Positions 33,438 through 42,339 of a DNA stretch of 64,000 nucleotides are shown in pieces. Location: positions 1 through 64,000 of the forward strand of contig JAIQFE010000014.1 in NCBI GenBank assembly GCA_020073445.1, written 5' to 3'. Each line of letters opens with the position of its first letter. Position 1 is the first letter of the stretch. The stretch comes from Terriglobia bacterium. Its GTDB lineage: Bacteria > Acidobacteriota > Terriglobia > Bryobacterales > Bryobacteraceae. The notes below the pieces were generated by a model, which had not been told where the DNA came from, did no database searches, and worked only from the letters and a program-made list of their open reading frames with translations. The translations under genes and the position numbers were made by a program.

Positions 33438-33530
33438 AGAAAAAGGGGGTCAGACCGCTCTGTCCACTGCCACGGTGGTCGGCGTGTTCAGGAGGCTACT
33501 GGAGGGAGAGTAGTCTGTCCCCTTTTTTTC
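33438..33530. repeat. REP-like double hairpin, copy 2
   Basis: A 93-bp unit after hpnD, related to the one at 27685-27778. The left end GAGAAAAAGGGGGTCAGA mirrors the right end AGTCTGTCCCCTTTTTTTC. The inner left hairpin is GGTCAGA-CCGC-TCTGTCC with one mismatch. The centre differs from copy 1. Its A- and T-rich ends flanking GC stems would also let it work as a bidirectional terminator between hpnD and the convergent outer-membrane gene. Confidence 0.7.
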
Positions 33531-33540
33531 ACTGGCCGCC

Positions 33541-34431
33541 TTATTTGAACACCCATCGTACGCCGGCGTCCGGCCCCCATATCGTGCCGCTCATGAAGGT
33601 GTCGCTCTTGGGAGACGTTTTGAAGTGCAGGAATTTCCCGCCCACGAAGATTTCGATGCTGCCCAGGCGGACTACCGCGTCGCCTTCCGCGTCGCCGAGC
33701 GTCGAGCGATGCGGGAAGGCCATTCCCGATCCGCGCATCTCCAGGCGAAAATGCTTCGACATCACGTATTCCAGGCCCAATCCAACGGCCGGAAGTATGA
33801 TTCTCTGAGATTGGGTGACCGGCTGGTCGGGTGCCGACACGGTCGCCGTCACGCCGGGCTTGAGCTGCAGGTAGTGAAACTCCCATAGCGTCTTGATGCG
33901 CAATTTCGCGTCCTGAGGTGGATTCGGATACGTCAGGAAGTTATAGGACATCTTGAGATGGCGCACGCTGTAGGTGGTGTGCAGAGGCTCACCCTGCGCG
34001 ATGACTCCACCGAACAGTCCCAGATCGGTGGGCGCCAGGATGTTCCCGTTGGCGTTCAACGTGTCATAGGAGAATTCCAAGCGCGACGATCCCTTCATCG
34101 GAAGCGTGACCAGCACGCCGTAAGCCCGATAAGGTTTCCCCGGAAGAGTCAGCTCGTGAGGAGGAGGCAAGATGGCCTGCGACCCGGCGTGCAGCCCAGC
34201 GCTCGCACTGCTGGTCACCCAGTCAGATAATCCGATCGAGAACATCCGTTCGACATCCGCGGGATCGGCGGTCTGAACTGGAGGCGCAACGCGGGGCTGC
34301 GCGGGAGCAGTTGTCTGCGCCGGAGCGGGCGGCGCGGCAGCAGGCTGCTGCTGGGCGGCCAGTATCGAACACGTCAGTGCAAACGACCACACACACAACG
34401 ACAGCGGGCAGATTCTGCCAATCAGCTTCAC
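33541..34431 (-). CDS. Outer-membrane beta-barrel protein, hypothetical
   Basis: About 296 residues from a GTG at 34431 with the RBS GAGG seven bases upstream; an ATG at 34458 would add nine polar residues. A signal peptide (LSLCVWSFALTCSILAAQ) is followed by a Pro/Ala/Gln-rich linker. The rest is alternating strands with aromatic girdles (SRLEFSYDTLNANG, LRIKTLWEFHYLQLKPG, LGLEYVMSKHFRLEMRGSG), and it ends in Phe-Lys after GVRWV. The fold call is from this pattern. Function unknown. It is convergent with the hopanoid operon. Confidence 0.65.
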   Translation of the reverse strand: MKLIGRICPLSLCVWSFALTCSILAAQQQPAAAPPAPAQTTAPAQPRVAPPVQTADPADVERMFSIGLSDWVTSSASAGLHAGSQAILPPPHELTLPGKPYRAYGVLVTLPMKGSSRLEFSYDTLNANGNILAPTDLGLFGGVIAQGEPLHTTYSVRHLKMSYNFLTYPNPPQDAKLRIKTLWEFHYLQLKPGVTATVSAPDQPVTQSQRIILPAVGLGLEYVMSKHFRLEMRGSGMAFPHRSTLGDAEGDAVVRLGSIEIFVGGKFLHFKTSPKSDTFMSGTIWGPDAGVRWVFK

Positions 34432-34561
34432 AATTCCCTCATTCCCCTCTGCGCGCAAAACGGCTCTGACGAGCCAACTTATAGTCTAGAGGATAAGCTG
34501 TTGCCGGGACGTTCTTCAACATTCGCGACCCGCCATCTGCTTCTCGGCTTACACTATTCCT

Positions 34562-36784
34562 GTGATACCGCTGTCCTTGGTCCGCCTGGGCGTCCGCTGC
34601 CTGATCGCGGCCCTTTACCGCATCCGGGTGCTGGGCTCCGAGCATGTACCCGCGCAGGGTGGAGCCCTGCTGGTATCCAACCACGTCTCCCTGATGGACG
34701 GCTTTCTGGTCGGATGGGCCGCGCGGCATCGCCACGTGCGCTTCATGATCTGGCGTCCATATTACGACCACTGGGCTTTCCGCGGCCTGCTCCGCGCGCT
34801 GCGGACGATCCCCGTGGATCTCGGTGGACCGCGCGCGATGACCGCCGCGATCCAATCCGCCCGACGGGAGTTGGAGGCCGGGCACGTAGTCTGCATCTTC
34901 GCCGAAGGATCGGTCACGCGCACCGGCAACCTGCTGCCGTTCAAGCGCGGGATGGAAAAGATCGCCGAGGGCCTGAACGTTCCGGTGATCCCGGTTCATC
35001 TGGATCGCGTGTGGCTCAGTATTTTCAGCTTCGCGGGCGGACAGTTTTTGGGGAAGACACCGAGTCGTTGGCCTTATCCCGTTACCGTGTCCTTCGGCGC
35101 GCCTCTGCCGAAGCCCGCAACGGCCTGGGCCGCCCGGCAAGCCGTGGAAGAACTGGGGAGCGAGGCCGCCCAACTGACCCAGGAACAAGACGCGACCCTG
35201 CCCAGGCGCTTCGTTCGCCTGGCGCGCCGCCACTGGGGCAAATTCGCCATGGCCGATTCCACGGGCCGCGAGCTGACTTACGGCCGAGCCCTGACCGCGG
35301 CAGTGCTGCTCGCGGGAGAGGTCCGCCGCCGAACACATTCAGAAAACCACTCCCAGAAGATGGTCGGACTGCTGCTGCCCGCGACGGTAGGCGGAGCGCT
35401 GGCCAACCTGGGCGTCTCGCTGGCAGGCAAGGTGCCGGTGAACCTGAACTTCACAGGCGGCAAGGAAGCGATGGCATACGCCGCGGCCCAATGCGAAATC
35501 CGGACCGTCATTACCTCCAAAGTTTTCCTGGCTAAGGCCAAGCTCGAAGCTCCCGAAGGCGCGGTCTATCTCGAAGACATCATGGCGTCGATCACGAAGA
35601 CGCAGAAGATCGTCGCACTGATCAAAGCCCGGATCGCACCCGCTGGCTGGCTGACTCCCAAGGGCGATCCCAATGGCCTCGCCACGGTGATCTTTTCAAG
35701 CGGCAGCACGGGAGTGCCGAAGGGCATCATGCTCTCGCACTTCAACCTGGCGACGAACGTGGACGCCGTCCTGCAAATCTTCTCGCTCGACGAGCGCGAT
35801 CGCATCATCGGAGTGTTGCCGCTGTTTCATTCTTTCGGCTTCATGGCCACCATCTGGCTACCGCTGTTCACCGGCGGGGGCGTGGTCTATCATCCCAATC
35901 CGACCGACGCAAAGGTGATCGGCGAGCTGATTCACAAGTACAAAGGCACGTTCCTGCTGTCGACGCCCACCTTTTGCGGAATGTATATGCGCAAGTGCAC
36001 GCGGGAACAGTTCGCGTCGCTGCGGTTCGTCGTCGTTGGGGCGGAGAAACTTCGCGAGCCTCTGCGCAAGGAATTTGAAGAGACGTTCGGCATCGACCTG
36101 ATGGAAGGCTACGGCATGACCGAAATGTCTCCGGTGGTGGCGGTGAACACACCGGACTTCCGGGAGGGCAAAGAGATTCAGATCGGAACGAAGCACGGCA
36201 CGGTGGGGGTGCCGATTCCGGGAGTGGCGGTCAGAATCGTGGATCCCGAAACGCTGGGTGGCAAGACAATCGCTTCGCTTCCGCCCGGCCAGGAAGGCAT
36301 GCTGCTGGTCAAGGGTCCCAACCGGATGCTCGGATATCTCAACGACCCGGAGCGGACCGCGCAGGTATTCGCGGACGGCTGGTACATCACCGGTGACATG
36401 GCCAAGGTCGACGAAGACGGGTTCCTGGCAATCACGGACCGCCTGTCGCGCTTCAGCAAGGTCGGCGGCGAGATGGTTCCGCACTTGTTGGTCGAGGAAT
36501 TAATCAGTAAGTCCTGTGGCGACGCCCCTTGTGTCGTGACCGGCTTGCCAGACGAGCGCAAAGGCGAGCGCCTGGCCGTGCTCTACACGGATCCGACGAT
36601 CACGCCCGAGGAGCTGTGGCACCGTCTTTCGAAGACCGATCTTCCCAAGCTGTGGCTGCCCAAGCTGGAAAACATCCATCACGTGGATGAGCTGCCCGTG
36701 CTGGGCACCGGCAAGCTCGACCTGCGTGGTGTGAGAGCGCGGGCGTTGGAACTGGCGAACGCGCCGTCCGAGCCGCGAACGTAA
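34562..36784 (+). CDS. aas: Acyltransferase/acyl-ACP synthetase fusion (Aas-like)
   Basis: 740 residues from GTG 34562. The N-terminal PlsC-type acyltransferase has NHVSLMDG (about residues 39-46) and FAEGSVTRTG. The middle and C-terminus form an adenylating domain with the P-loop SSGSTGVPKG near 379, EGYGMTEMSPVVAVN, WYITGDMAKVDEDGFL and a final catalytic Lys in LPVLGTGKLDLRGV. Such fusions re-acylate lysophospholipids using acyl-ACP made in situ; acyl-CoA is an alternative substrate. The MFS domain found in some fusions is absent. A TACACT -10-like box at 34550-34555 lies 6 bp before the GTG, so the message may be leaderless. Confidence 0.88.
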   Translation: MIPLSLVRLGVRCLIAALYRIRVLGSEHVPAQGGALLVSNHVSLMDGFLVGWAARHRHVRFMIWRPYYDHWAFRGLLRALRTIPVDLGGPRAMTAAIQSARRELEAGHVVCIFAEGSVTRTGNLLPFKRGMEKIAEGLNVPVIPVHLDRVWLSIFSFAGGQFLGKTPSRWPYPVTVSFGAPLPKPATAWAARQAVEELGSEAAQLTQEQDATLPRRFVRLARRHWGKFAMADSTGRELTYGRALTAAVLLAGEVRRRTHSENHSQKMVGLLLPATVGGALANLGVSLAGKVPVNLNFTGGKEAMAYAAAQCEIRTVITSKVFLAKAKLEAPEGAVYLEDIMASITKTQKIVALIKARIAPAGWLTPKGDPNGLATVIFSSGSTGVPKGIMLSHFNLATNVDAVLQIFSLDERDRIIGVLPLFHSFGFMATIWLPLFTGGGVVYHPNPTDAKVIGELIHKYKGTFLLSTPTFCGMYMRKCTREQFASLRFVVVGAEKLREPLRKEFEETFGIDLMEGYGMTEMSPVVAVNTPDFREGKEIQIGTKHGTVGVPIPGVAVRIVDPETLGGKTIASLPPGQEGMLLVKGPNRMLGYLNDPERTAQVFADGWYITGDMAKVDEDGFLAITDRLSRFSKVGGEMVPHLLVEELISKSCGDAPCVVTGLPDERKGERLAVLYTDPTITPEELWHRLSKTDLPKLWLPKLENIHHVDELPVLGTGKLDLRGVRARALELANAPSEPRT

Positions 36785-36793
36785 GACATCAGG

Positions 36794-39445
36794 CTAATCG
36801 GATCGCAGCGTCACGGCCGGATCGACGCGGACCGCTCGCCGAGCTGGCAGATAGCTCGCCAGCAGTCCGGCTGCGAGCAAAGTAGCGGACGTCATCAAAA
36901 TCGTCAGAGGATCGAAAGCGTCCACCCCGAACAGCTGACTTTCGAGGAATCGTCCGGCCAAGGCTACGGCAGCAACGCCGATGGCGACGCCGAACACCGC
37001 CAGACGAAGGCCTTCTCCAACCACAAGTCTCAGCACGGACCGCCGCTCGGCGCCTAGAGCGACGCGAATGCCGATCTCGCGCGTCCGCTGGGCCACCGAG
37101 TAGCTGATGACCCCGTAGAGTCCGAGCGCCGCCAGAAACAGCGCCACGCCGGCAAAGAACCCGAGCACGCGCAGCAAGAAGCGTCGCGGCGCCAGCGAAT
37201 TGCCGATCATCGCATCCATCGACTTCACGTTAAACAGCGGCAAACTCGCATCCGTCTCTCGCACCGCATCACGAATGGCTCCCACCATGGAGGCGGCATC
37301 GCCCGTAGTTTTCACCACGATGGAACCACCCCCCATCGGGTCTTGGAAGATGCTCCGGTAGAGCACGCCGCTATCTGCGTCGCTCGCCAGATCGGACTGC
37401 GTCACGTGCCCCACGATTCCCACGATCTTCAGCGGATCTCCTCCCGAGGCCGGCTGAATCCGCTTGCCCAGCGGATCTTCCTTTGGCCAATAGCGCCGCG
37501 CCAGCTTTTCGTCGATCACGGCCACTTGCTCCGTGCCGGCGCGATCCAGGTCATTGAAGAAGCGACCTTCTTTCAGCGGGATTCCGAATGTCTTCAGATA
37601 GTCGGGACTCGCCCACCGGTGTTCCGATTGTGGAATCGCCTCGCCCTGGGGGATGGTCCGGCCCTGGATGAAGAAGGCGCCTGCCTCCAGCTCGCCACTA
37701 AACGGAATCGGACGACCGATCGTAGCAGCCGTCACTCCTTTGGCCCCTGCCAGCCGATCCAGCACGTTCCGGATGAAGACCGTCTGCCGTTCGCCGTCTG
37801 AGTAAGACTGCGTGGGCAGCAAGAAGGAAGCGGTCATCACACCCCGCGGCTCGAACCCCGGGTTAATTTCCTGCAGACGCGCCAAGCTCCGCAAGAACAG
37901 CCCGGCCGCCATTAGCAACACCAAAGCGAGGGCCGCCTCCACCACCACCAGCGCCGATCGCAGTCTCTGCCGTGCTCCGCCGGCCAAGGTTCGCCCGCCG
38001 CCCCGCAGTCCGGCATGCGGATTCAACTTCGATACCTGCCACGCGGGCACGAGTCCGAAGAAGATGCCTGAAATCAGGCTTGCCGCTACAGCGAACCCTA
38101 GTACATACGCGTCTGATCGAGGCTCAAGGCCCGCGGCCGAGCTCTCGGGAGCCAGCTGTAGGAGCAAGCGCGCCGCCGCGTGCGCGATCGCAACCCCTAC
38201 AGCGCCTCCCGCGAGGGACAATAGCAGGCTCTCGGCAGCTACGCCGCGGATCAGACGAACGCGCGTTGCACCCAGGGAGGCACGCACGGCAAGTTCACGC
38301 GCTCGCACGGACGTGCGTGCCAGCATCAATCCGGCAATGTTCGAACACGCGATCAGCAGTACCGTTCCAACGGCACCCAGCAGGATCAGCATCGGCGTCT
38401 TCGTCACACCCGCGCTCGAATCGCGAAACGGCGTCGTAGAAAGGCTCCAGCCGGCATCGCCGATGTAGCGCTTCGCCTGTGGCGGCGCCGCATCCAGCAC
38501 ACGAGTCATCAAGGTCTTCAGGAACGCATCCGCTTGTGCGGGCGGCACGCCTTGCCGCATGCGCGCCGCCACCGACAGGTGCTCGTTGAACCAGTTCTGA
38601 GGCGTGAACGCGGTGGGGGGCAACGCCAGCGGCACCCACAAATCCACGGCACGGGGCCAGCGGAAATCGCGGCCCATCACGCCGATGATCTGGTACGCCT
38701 TTTGGTTTAACTCGATCGATCGCCCGATCACGTTCGGGTCCCCGCCGAAGAGCCTTAGCCAAGCACTATGCGCGAGCACCACCACACGGTTCGCATTGGG
38801 CTGATCTTCTTCCGGGGTGAACACGCGTCCGAGTTGCGGCTGGGCGCCAAAGACGTCGAACCACTGGGCCGAAACCGCCGCACCCGGCAGCCGCTCCGGG
38901 GTCTGTTGGTCTGCATAGATGAAACTAGGTTCTTCCGAGGCCGCCGCGTAATCGAATAGTTCCTTCTGATTCCGCACAGCCGCGAGTGCCGGTGGCGCGG
39001 CAACCTCGATGTCGAGATTCAGCTTGTCGTATTTTGTGCGCAGCACGACAATCCGCTCGGGATGCGAGATCCCCGGCGGATGCAGCAGGACCTGATTCAC
39101 CAGGCTGAAGATCGCGATGTTCGCCCCGATGCCCAACGCCAGGGTAAGCACCGCAACGGTGGTGAACCCGGGACTCTTGCGCAGCGATCGCGCGGCGTAG
39201 CGAAAATCGGCGAACGTCGTTTCAAGCCAAAGCAAACCGCGCTGATCGCGATAGCTCTCCTTGGCGGATTCGAGCCCGCCGAACTTGAGCTTCGCTTCAC
39301 GGCGGGCTTTTTCCGGAGGCATGCCGGCCCGGATGTTGTCCTCGATCTGCATCTCGATGTGCGACTGCAGTTCCAGGGACAGTTCGGATTCTTCGCGGAT
39401 AAGAGATCCGAGTAACCGCTTCCAACCACGCCGTAGCCCTTTCAT
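36794..39445 (-). CDS. ADOP-type FtsX/MacB orphan permease
   Basis: 883 residues from ATG 39445, overlapping the PadR stop (39442-39445). It has the same architecture as the copy at 15311: an N-terminal helical extension (SLELQSHIEMQIEDNIRAGM), GFTTVAVLTLALGIGANIAI, a MacB-like periplasmic domain, an FtsX bundle near 380-480, a second periplasmic domain and a C-terminal FtsX bundle ending YLPARRAVRVDPAVTLRSD. The two copies are clearly diverged, so they are separate modules rather than a recent duplication. No ATPase adjoins it. Inner membrane; cargo unknown. Confidence 0.92.
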   Translation of the reverse strand: MKGLRRGWKRLLGSLIREESELSLELQSHIEMQIEDNIRAGMPPEKARREAKLKFGGLESAKESYRDQRGLLWLETTFADFRYAARSLRKSPGFTTVAVLTLALGIGANIAIFSLVNQVLLHPPGISHPERIVVLRTKYDKLNLDIEVAAPPALAAVRNQKELFDYAAASEEPSFIYADQQTPERLPGAAVSAQWFDVFGAQPQLGRVFTPEEDQPNANRVVVLAHSAWLRLFGGDPNVIGRSIELNQKAYQIIGVMGRDFRWPRAVDLWVPLALPPTAFTPQNWFNEHLSVAARMRQGVPPAQADAFLKTLMTRVLDAAPPQAKRYIGDAGWSLSTTPFRDSSAGVTKTPMLILLGAVGTVLLIACSNIAGLMLARTSVRARELAVRASLGATRVRLIRGVAAESLLLSLAGGAVGVAIAHAAARLLLQLAPESSAAGLEPRSDAYVLGFAVAASLISGIFFGLVPAWQVSKLNPHAGLRGGGRTLAGGARQRLRSALVVVEAALALVLLMAAGLFLRSLARLQEINPGFEPRGVMTASFLLPTQSYSDGERQTVFIRNVLDRLAGAKGVTAATIGRPIPFSGELEAGAFFIQGRTIPQGEAIPQSEHRWASPDYLKTFGIPLKEGRFFNDLDRAGTEQVAVIDEKLARRYWPKEDPLGKRIQPASGGDPLKIVGIVGHVTQSDLASDADSGVLYRSIFQDPMGGGSIVVKTTGDAASMVGAIRDAVRETDASLPLFNVKSMDAMIGNSLAPRRFLLRVLGFFAGVALFLAALGLYGVISYSVAQRTREIGIRVALGAERRSVLRLVVGEGLRLAVFGVAIGVAAVALAGRFLESQLFGVDAFDPLTILMTSATLLAAGLLASYLPARRAVRVDPAVTLRSD

Positions 39446-39786
39446 GACGATTCTCCTTGCAGGGCTGAAAAGCGCGCCATAATGTCGTTGGCCCGCTGCC
39501 ACTCGCGCTCCGCGGCGGTCAATTCCTTCTTGCCCGCCTTGGTGATCCGGTAGAACTTGGCCTTGCGGTTGTTATCGGAAACGCCCCACTCCGAGTCGAT
39601 GGAGCCTTCCTGCTCCAGCTTCAACAACACCGGATACAGCGTGCCGTGATTGATGGAAAGCAGATTCTCGCTGGTCTGCTCGATCCGCCGTGCAATGCCG
39701 TAACCGTGCAGGGGGCCGAGCGCGTTGAGCGTTTTCAAAACCATCAGGGCCAGCGTGCCCTGCCAAACGTCGGTTCTCTGTTCCAT
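39442..39786 (-). CDS. PadR-family transcriptional regulator (ADOP module 2)
   Basis: 114 residues from ATG 39786 (MEQRTDVWQGTLALMVLKTL). The winged helix has GPLHGYGIARRIEQTSENLL, INHGTLYPVLLKLEQEGSID and SDNNRKAKFYRITKAGKKEL. It is co-transcribed with the ADOP permease through a 4-bp overlap. Its promoter carries a long inverted repeat, the probable autorepression site. Confidence 0.93.
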   Translation of the reverse strand: MEQRTDVWQGTLALMVLKTLNALGPLHGYGIARRIEQTSENLLSINHGTLYPVLLKLEQEGSIDSEWGVSDNNRKAKFYRITKAGKKELTAAEREWQRANDIMARFSALQGESS

Positions 39787-39787
39787 G

Positions 39788-39844
39788 CTCCTATTGGATT
39801 CCCAAAGGAAGCATATCACCGCTCTTGTGGGAAAGCAATAGGAG
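39788..39844 (-). promoter_or_regulatory. padR promoter spanned by 17-bp inverted repeat
   Basis: On the minus strand TTGCTT (39833-39838) and TATGCT (39810-39815) are 17 bp apart and directed at padR. Flanking them is an inverted repeat: 39788-39804 against 39828-39844, 13 of 17 positions paired, made of a perfect 9-bp outer part (CTCCTATTG/CAATAGGAG) and a 4-bp inner part (CCCA/TGGG). One arm covers the -35, the other the RBS. This fits a two-site operator for a dimeric PadR. Confidence 0.65.
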
Positions 39845-39846
39845 AG

Positions 39847-41076
39847 TTATTCGTAGCGGAGGGCTTCCACAGGATCCAGGCGCGCGGCTTTGCTGGCCGG
39901 CCAGATGCCGAAGAACACGCCGATGCCCACGCTCACCACAATCCCCAGCACCACCGCCCACAGCGGCACCAGCGTCGGCAGATTGGGAAGGAAGAGACGA
40001 GTGACCATCGAGACCGACCATCCGAACAGCATGCCGATCAGCCCGCCCAGCCCGGTGAGCACCACGGCCTCCGTCAGGAACTGAATGATGATATCGCCCC
40101 GGCGCGCGCCAATGGCCTTGCGCACTCCGATTTCCCGGGTACGCTCCGTCACCGAAACCAGCATGATATTCATCACGCCAATGCCGCCTACCAGCAATCC
40201 GATGGAACTGAGCACCACCATCACCAGCGCGACCACGGAGGTGACCGATCGGAATTGATCCACGAGCTGGTCCGCCGTCGAGATATCGAAGTTGTCGGGC
40301 TTATTGAGCGGAACGCGCCGTTCCTGCCGGAGCACCGCTCGCATCTCGTCGATCGCGGCAGCCAGTTTCCCTTCCTTGGCCTCCACCATCAGCTGATGCT
40401 CCTGCGCAGTGGGAAACAGCTTCCGCATGGTGAAGTACGGAATGATGACGCGATTGTCGTTCTGGCCCGGCAGTGCCGCCGCGGGAGGATTCATTACGCC
40501 GATAACCTCCAGCTGCTGGCCCGCCACCAGAATGGTCTTCCCGATCGCATCTTCCTTGCCGAAGAGCTGCTTGTAGATGTCCTGGCCGAGCACCGTCACG
40601 GACATGCGGTGGCGGTCCTCGGAATCGGTGAAAAAACGGCCGGTCGCCATATCGGCCTGGCCGGCCGTGGCGTAGTATTCGGCGGTGCCGAACAGATTTA
40701 GCTGAAACGCATCGTTACCCTTGTAGCGGGCCCGGAAGATGCCGTTGGGCGGCTGGAGAATTGGGCTCACGTGCTCCACCGACGGGCATCGCTCCTCGAT
40801 CGCCAGGACGTTGTCGTAGGTAAGCGGACGGCGCATACGCTGCTCTGGCGTGCGCCCACCGCCGAAGCTCGGCCCGATTTTCATAACGATCGCGGTATTG
40901 GTCCCCAGACTTCGGATCGCGCCGGTAACGGCGCCGTCCAGGCCCGTCAGAATGGATCCCACGCCGATGATGGTCCCGGTTCCGATCATCACGCCCAGCA
41001 GCGTGAGGAACGAACGCACCTTGTTTTCGCGGAGCGTCGCGAGAGCCAACCCGATCACCGATACCAGCAGATTCAT
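39847..41076 (-). CDS. MacB-like ABC transporter permease
   Basis: 409 residues. An N-terminal membrane helix (LVSVIGLALATLRENKVRSF), a MacB-type periplasmic domain of about 230 residues, then three C-terminal helices with the FtsX signature RTREIGVRKAIGARRGDII, ending ARLDPVEALRYE. It lies 13 bp downstream of a similar permease. Neither a MacB ATPase nor a MacA/HlyD adaptor is in the window, so the partner ATPase must be encoded elsewhere if the complex is active. Likely exports a peptide, lipid or macrolide-like compound, or acts as a mechanotransmission pump. Confidence 0.88.
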   Translation of the reverse strand: MNLLVSVIGLALATLRENKVRSFLTLLGVMIGTGTIIGVGSILTGLDGAVTGAIRSLGTNTAIVMKIGPSFGGGRTPEQRMRRPLTYDNVLAIEERCPSVEHVSPILQPPNGIFRARYKGNDAFQLNLFGTAEYYATAGQADMATGRFFTDSEDRHRMSVTVLGQDIYKQLFGKEDAIGKTILVAGQQLEVIGVMNPPAAALPGQNDNRVIIPYFTMRKLFPTAQEHQLMVEAKEGKLAAAIDEMRAVLRQERRVPLNKPDNFDISTADQLVDQFRSVTSVVALVMVVLSSIGLLVGGIGVMNIMLVSVTERTREIGVRKAIGARRGDIIIQFLTEAVVLTGLGGLIGMLFGWSVSMVTRLFLPNLPTLVPLWAVVLGIVVSVGIGVFFGIWPASKAARLDPVEALRYE

Positions 41077-41089
41077 AAGAGTGTCGAGG

Positions 41090-42331
41090 TTAACTTTCCG
41101 CGCGCAGGGCGACGATCGGATCCAGGCGGGATGCCCGCCGCGCCGGATAGATCCCGAAGAACAGCCCCACGACCACCGACAAGGTCACTCCGATGATCAC
41201 ACCGTTGAGCGGAGTCTCCATGGGCACGAGAGTCGTGTTGCGCACGATCAGCGCGATCAGCCAGGAGATGGTGACGCCGATCAATCCGCCTATGCCCGAT
41301 AACGTAGACGATTCCACCAGAAACTGATTCAAGATGTCCTGGCGGCGCGCGCCGACGCTCTTGCGTACGCCGATCTCGCGGGTGCGCTCGCTCACCACAG
41401 CCAGCATGATGTTCATGATCACCACACCGCCCACCACCATGAACACGCTGACGATGCCGACGGCGGCCGCCGCGATGGCGCCGGTCAAGTTGTTCCATGC
41501 GGAGATCAGAGTATCCGAGGAAATAATCATGAACGTGTCGTCCTGGTCCGGACGCAGGTGCCGGGAAGCGCGCAACAGCACGCGAATTTCGTCTTCCGCT
41601 TCCGTCATCCGGTCCTTGCTAATGGCCGAGAAGTTATATGTCAGGCCGCTGCGAACCCCGTAGATCTTGATATGGGTCTGAATGGGGATGGATACGAAAT
41701 TGTCCTGGGACTGCCCGAACACGCTGCCCTTGGACTTCGCCACGCCGACCACTTCAAACGGCCGGCCGTCGATTTGGACGGTTTTTCCGATCGGATCGAC
41801 ATTCGGGAAAAACCGGTTTTTCAGATCGGCGCCGAGCACCACCACGTCCATGTGGCGATTGTCTTCGGTTTCCGTGAACATACGGCCCGCATCAATCTCG
41901 GTATTGGTCAGAGAAGCGCCCGTAGAGTTGAAGGAAATCAGTGCGACTCCATCCACCAGGTCCCCTTCAAAGGTCACCTTGACGCCGCGCTGGGAGTTCG
42001 GGCTCATCTCTTTCACCAGAGTGACCCGGCTTTTCAGGAAATTGTATTCCTCAAGGGAGAGCTCCGGGTTCTTGCGCTGGTACTCCAGGAACTTCTTGGG
42101 ATCCCAGTTGTTGATAAACGCGAAACGCACCACGCGGAACCCTTCCGTTCCCATGGTGGATGCGCTGGTCGCGACCACGACGTCCATCCCGTGGATCACG
42201 GCCATGACCGAAATCAGCGTGGTGGTGGAGAGAATGATGCCCAGTAACGTCAGAAAGCTCCGCAACTTACTGCCGCGCAGCGAATCGAGCGCAACGCGGG
42301 CGGCCTCGAGAAAAGAAGCGTTAGATTTCAC
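41090..42331 (-). CDS. MacB-like ABC transporter permease
   Basis: 413 residues, paralogue of the following gene: N-terminal helix near SLRGSKLRSFLTLLGIILST, periplasmic MacB domain, and C-terminal FtsX bundle with RTREIGVRKSVGARRQDILN and RASRLDPIVALRAES. The two probably form a heterodimeric permease. It starts 8 bp after the YheT-like hydrolase stop, so the minus-strand operon runs from the TIGR03790 gene at 44484 through these two permeases. No ATPase is seen. Confidence 0.88.
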   Translation of the reverse strand: MKSNASFLEAARVALDSLRGSKLRSFLTLLGIILSTTTLISVMAVIHGMDVVVATSASTMGTEGFRVVRFAFINNWDPKKFLEYQRKNPELSLEEYNFLKSRVTLVKEMSPNSQRGVKVTFEGDLVDGVALISFNSTGASLTNTEIDAGRMFTETEDNRHMDVVVLGADLKNRFFPNVDPIGKTVQIDGRPFEVVGVAKSKGSVFGQSQDNFVSIPIQTHIKIYGVRSGLTYNFSAISKDRMTEAEDEIRVLLRASRHLRPDQDDTFMIISSDTLISAWNNLTGAIAAAAVGIVSVFMVVGGVVIMNIMLAVVSERTREIGVRKSVGARRQDILNQFLVESSTLSGIGGLIGVTISWLIALIVRNTTLVPMETPLNGVIIGVTLSVVVGLFFGIYPARRASRLDPIVALRAES

Positions 42332-42339
42332 GTGTATTC

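Noticed and set aside
33438-33530. A plain terminator after hpnD only
   Set aside because: Its ends match the unit between hpnH and hpnA, so it is better described as a repeat that may also terminate.
15311-39445. The two ADOP permeases as a recent duplication or recombination repeat
   Set aside because: Their sequences differ extensively beyond shared family motifs, and their promoters and operators are unrelated.
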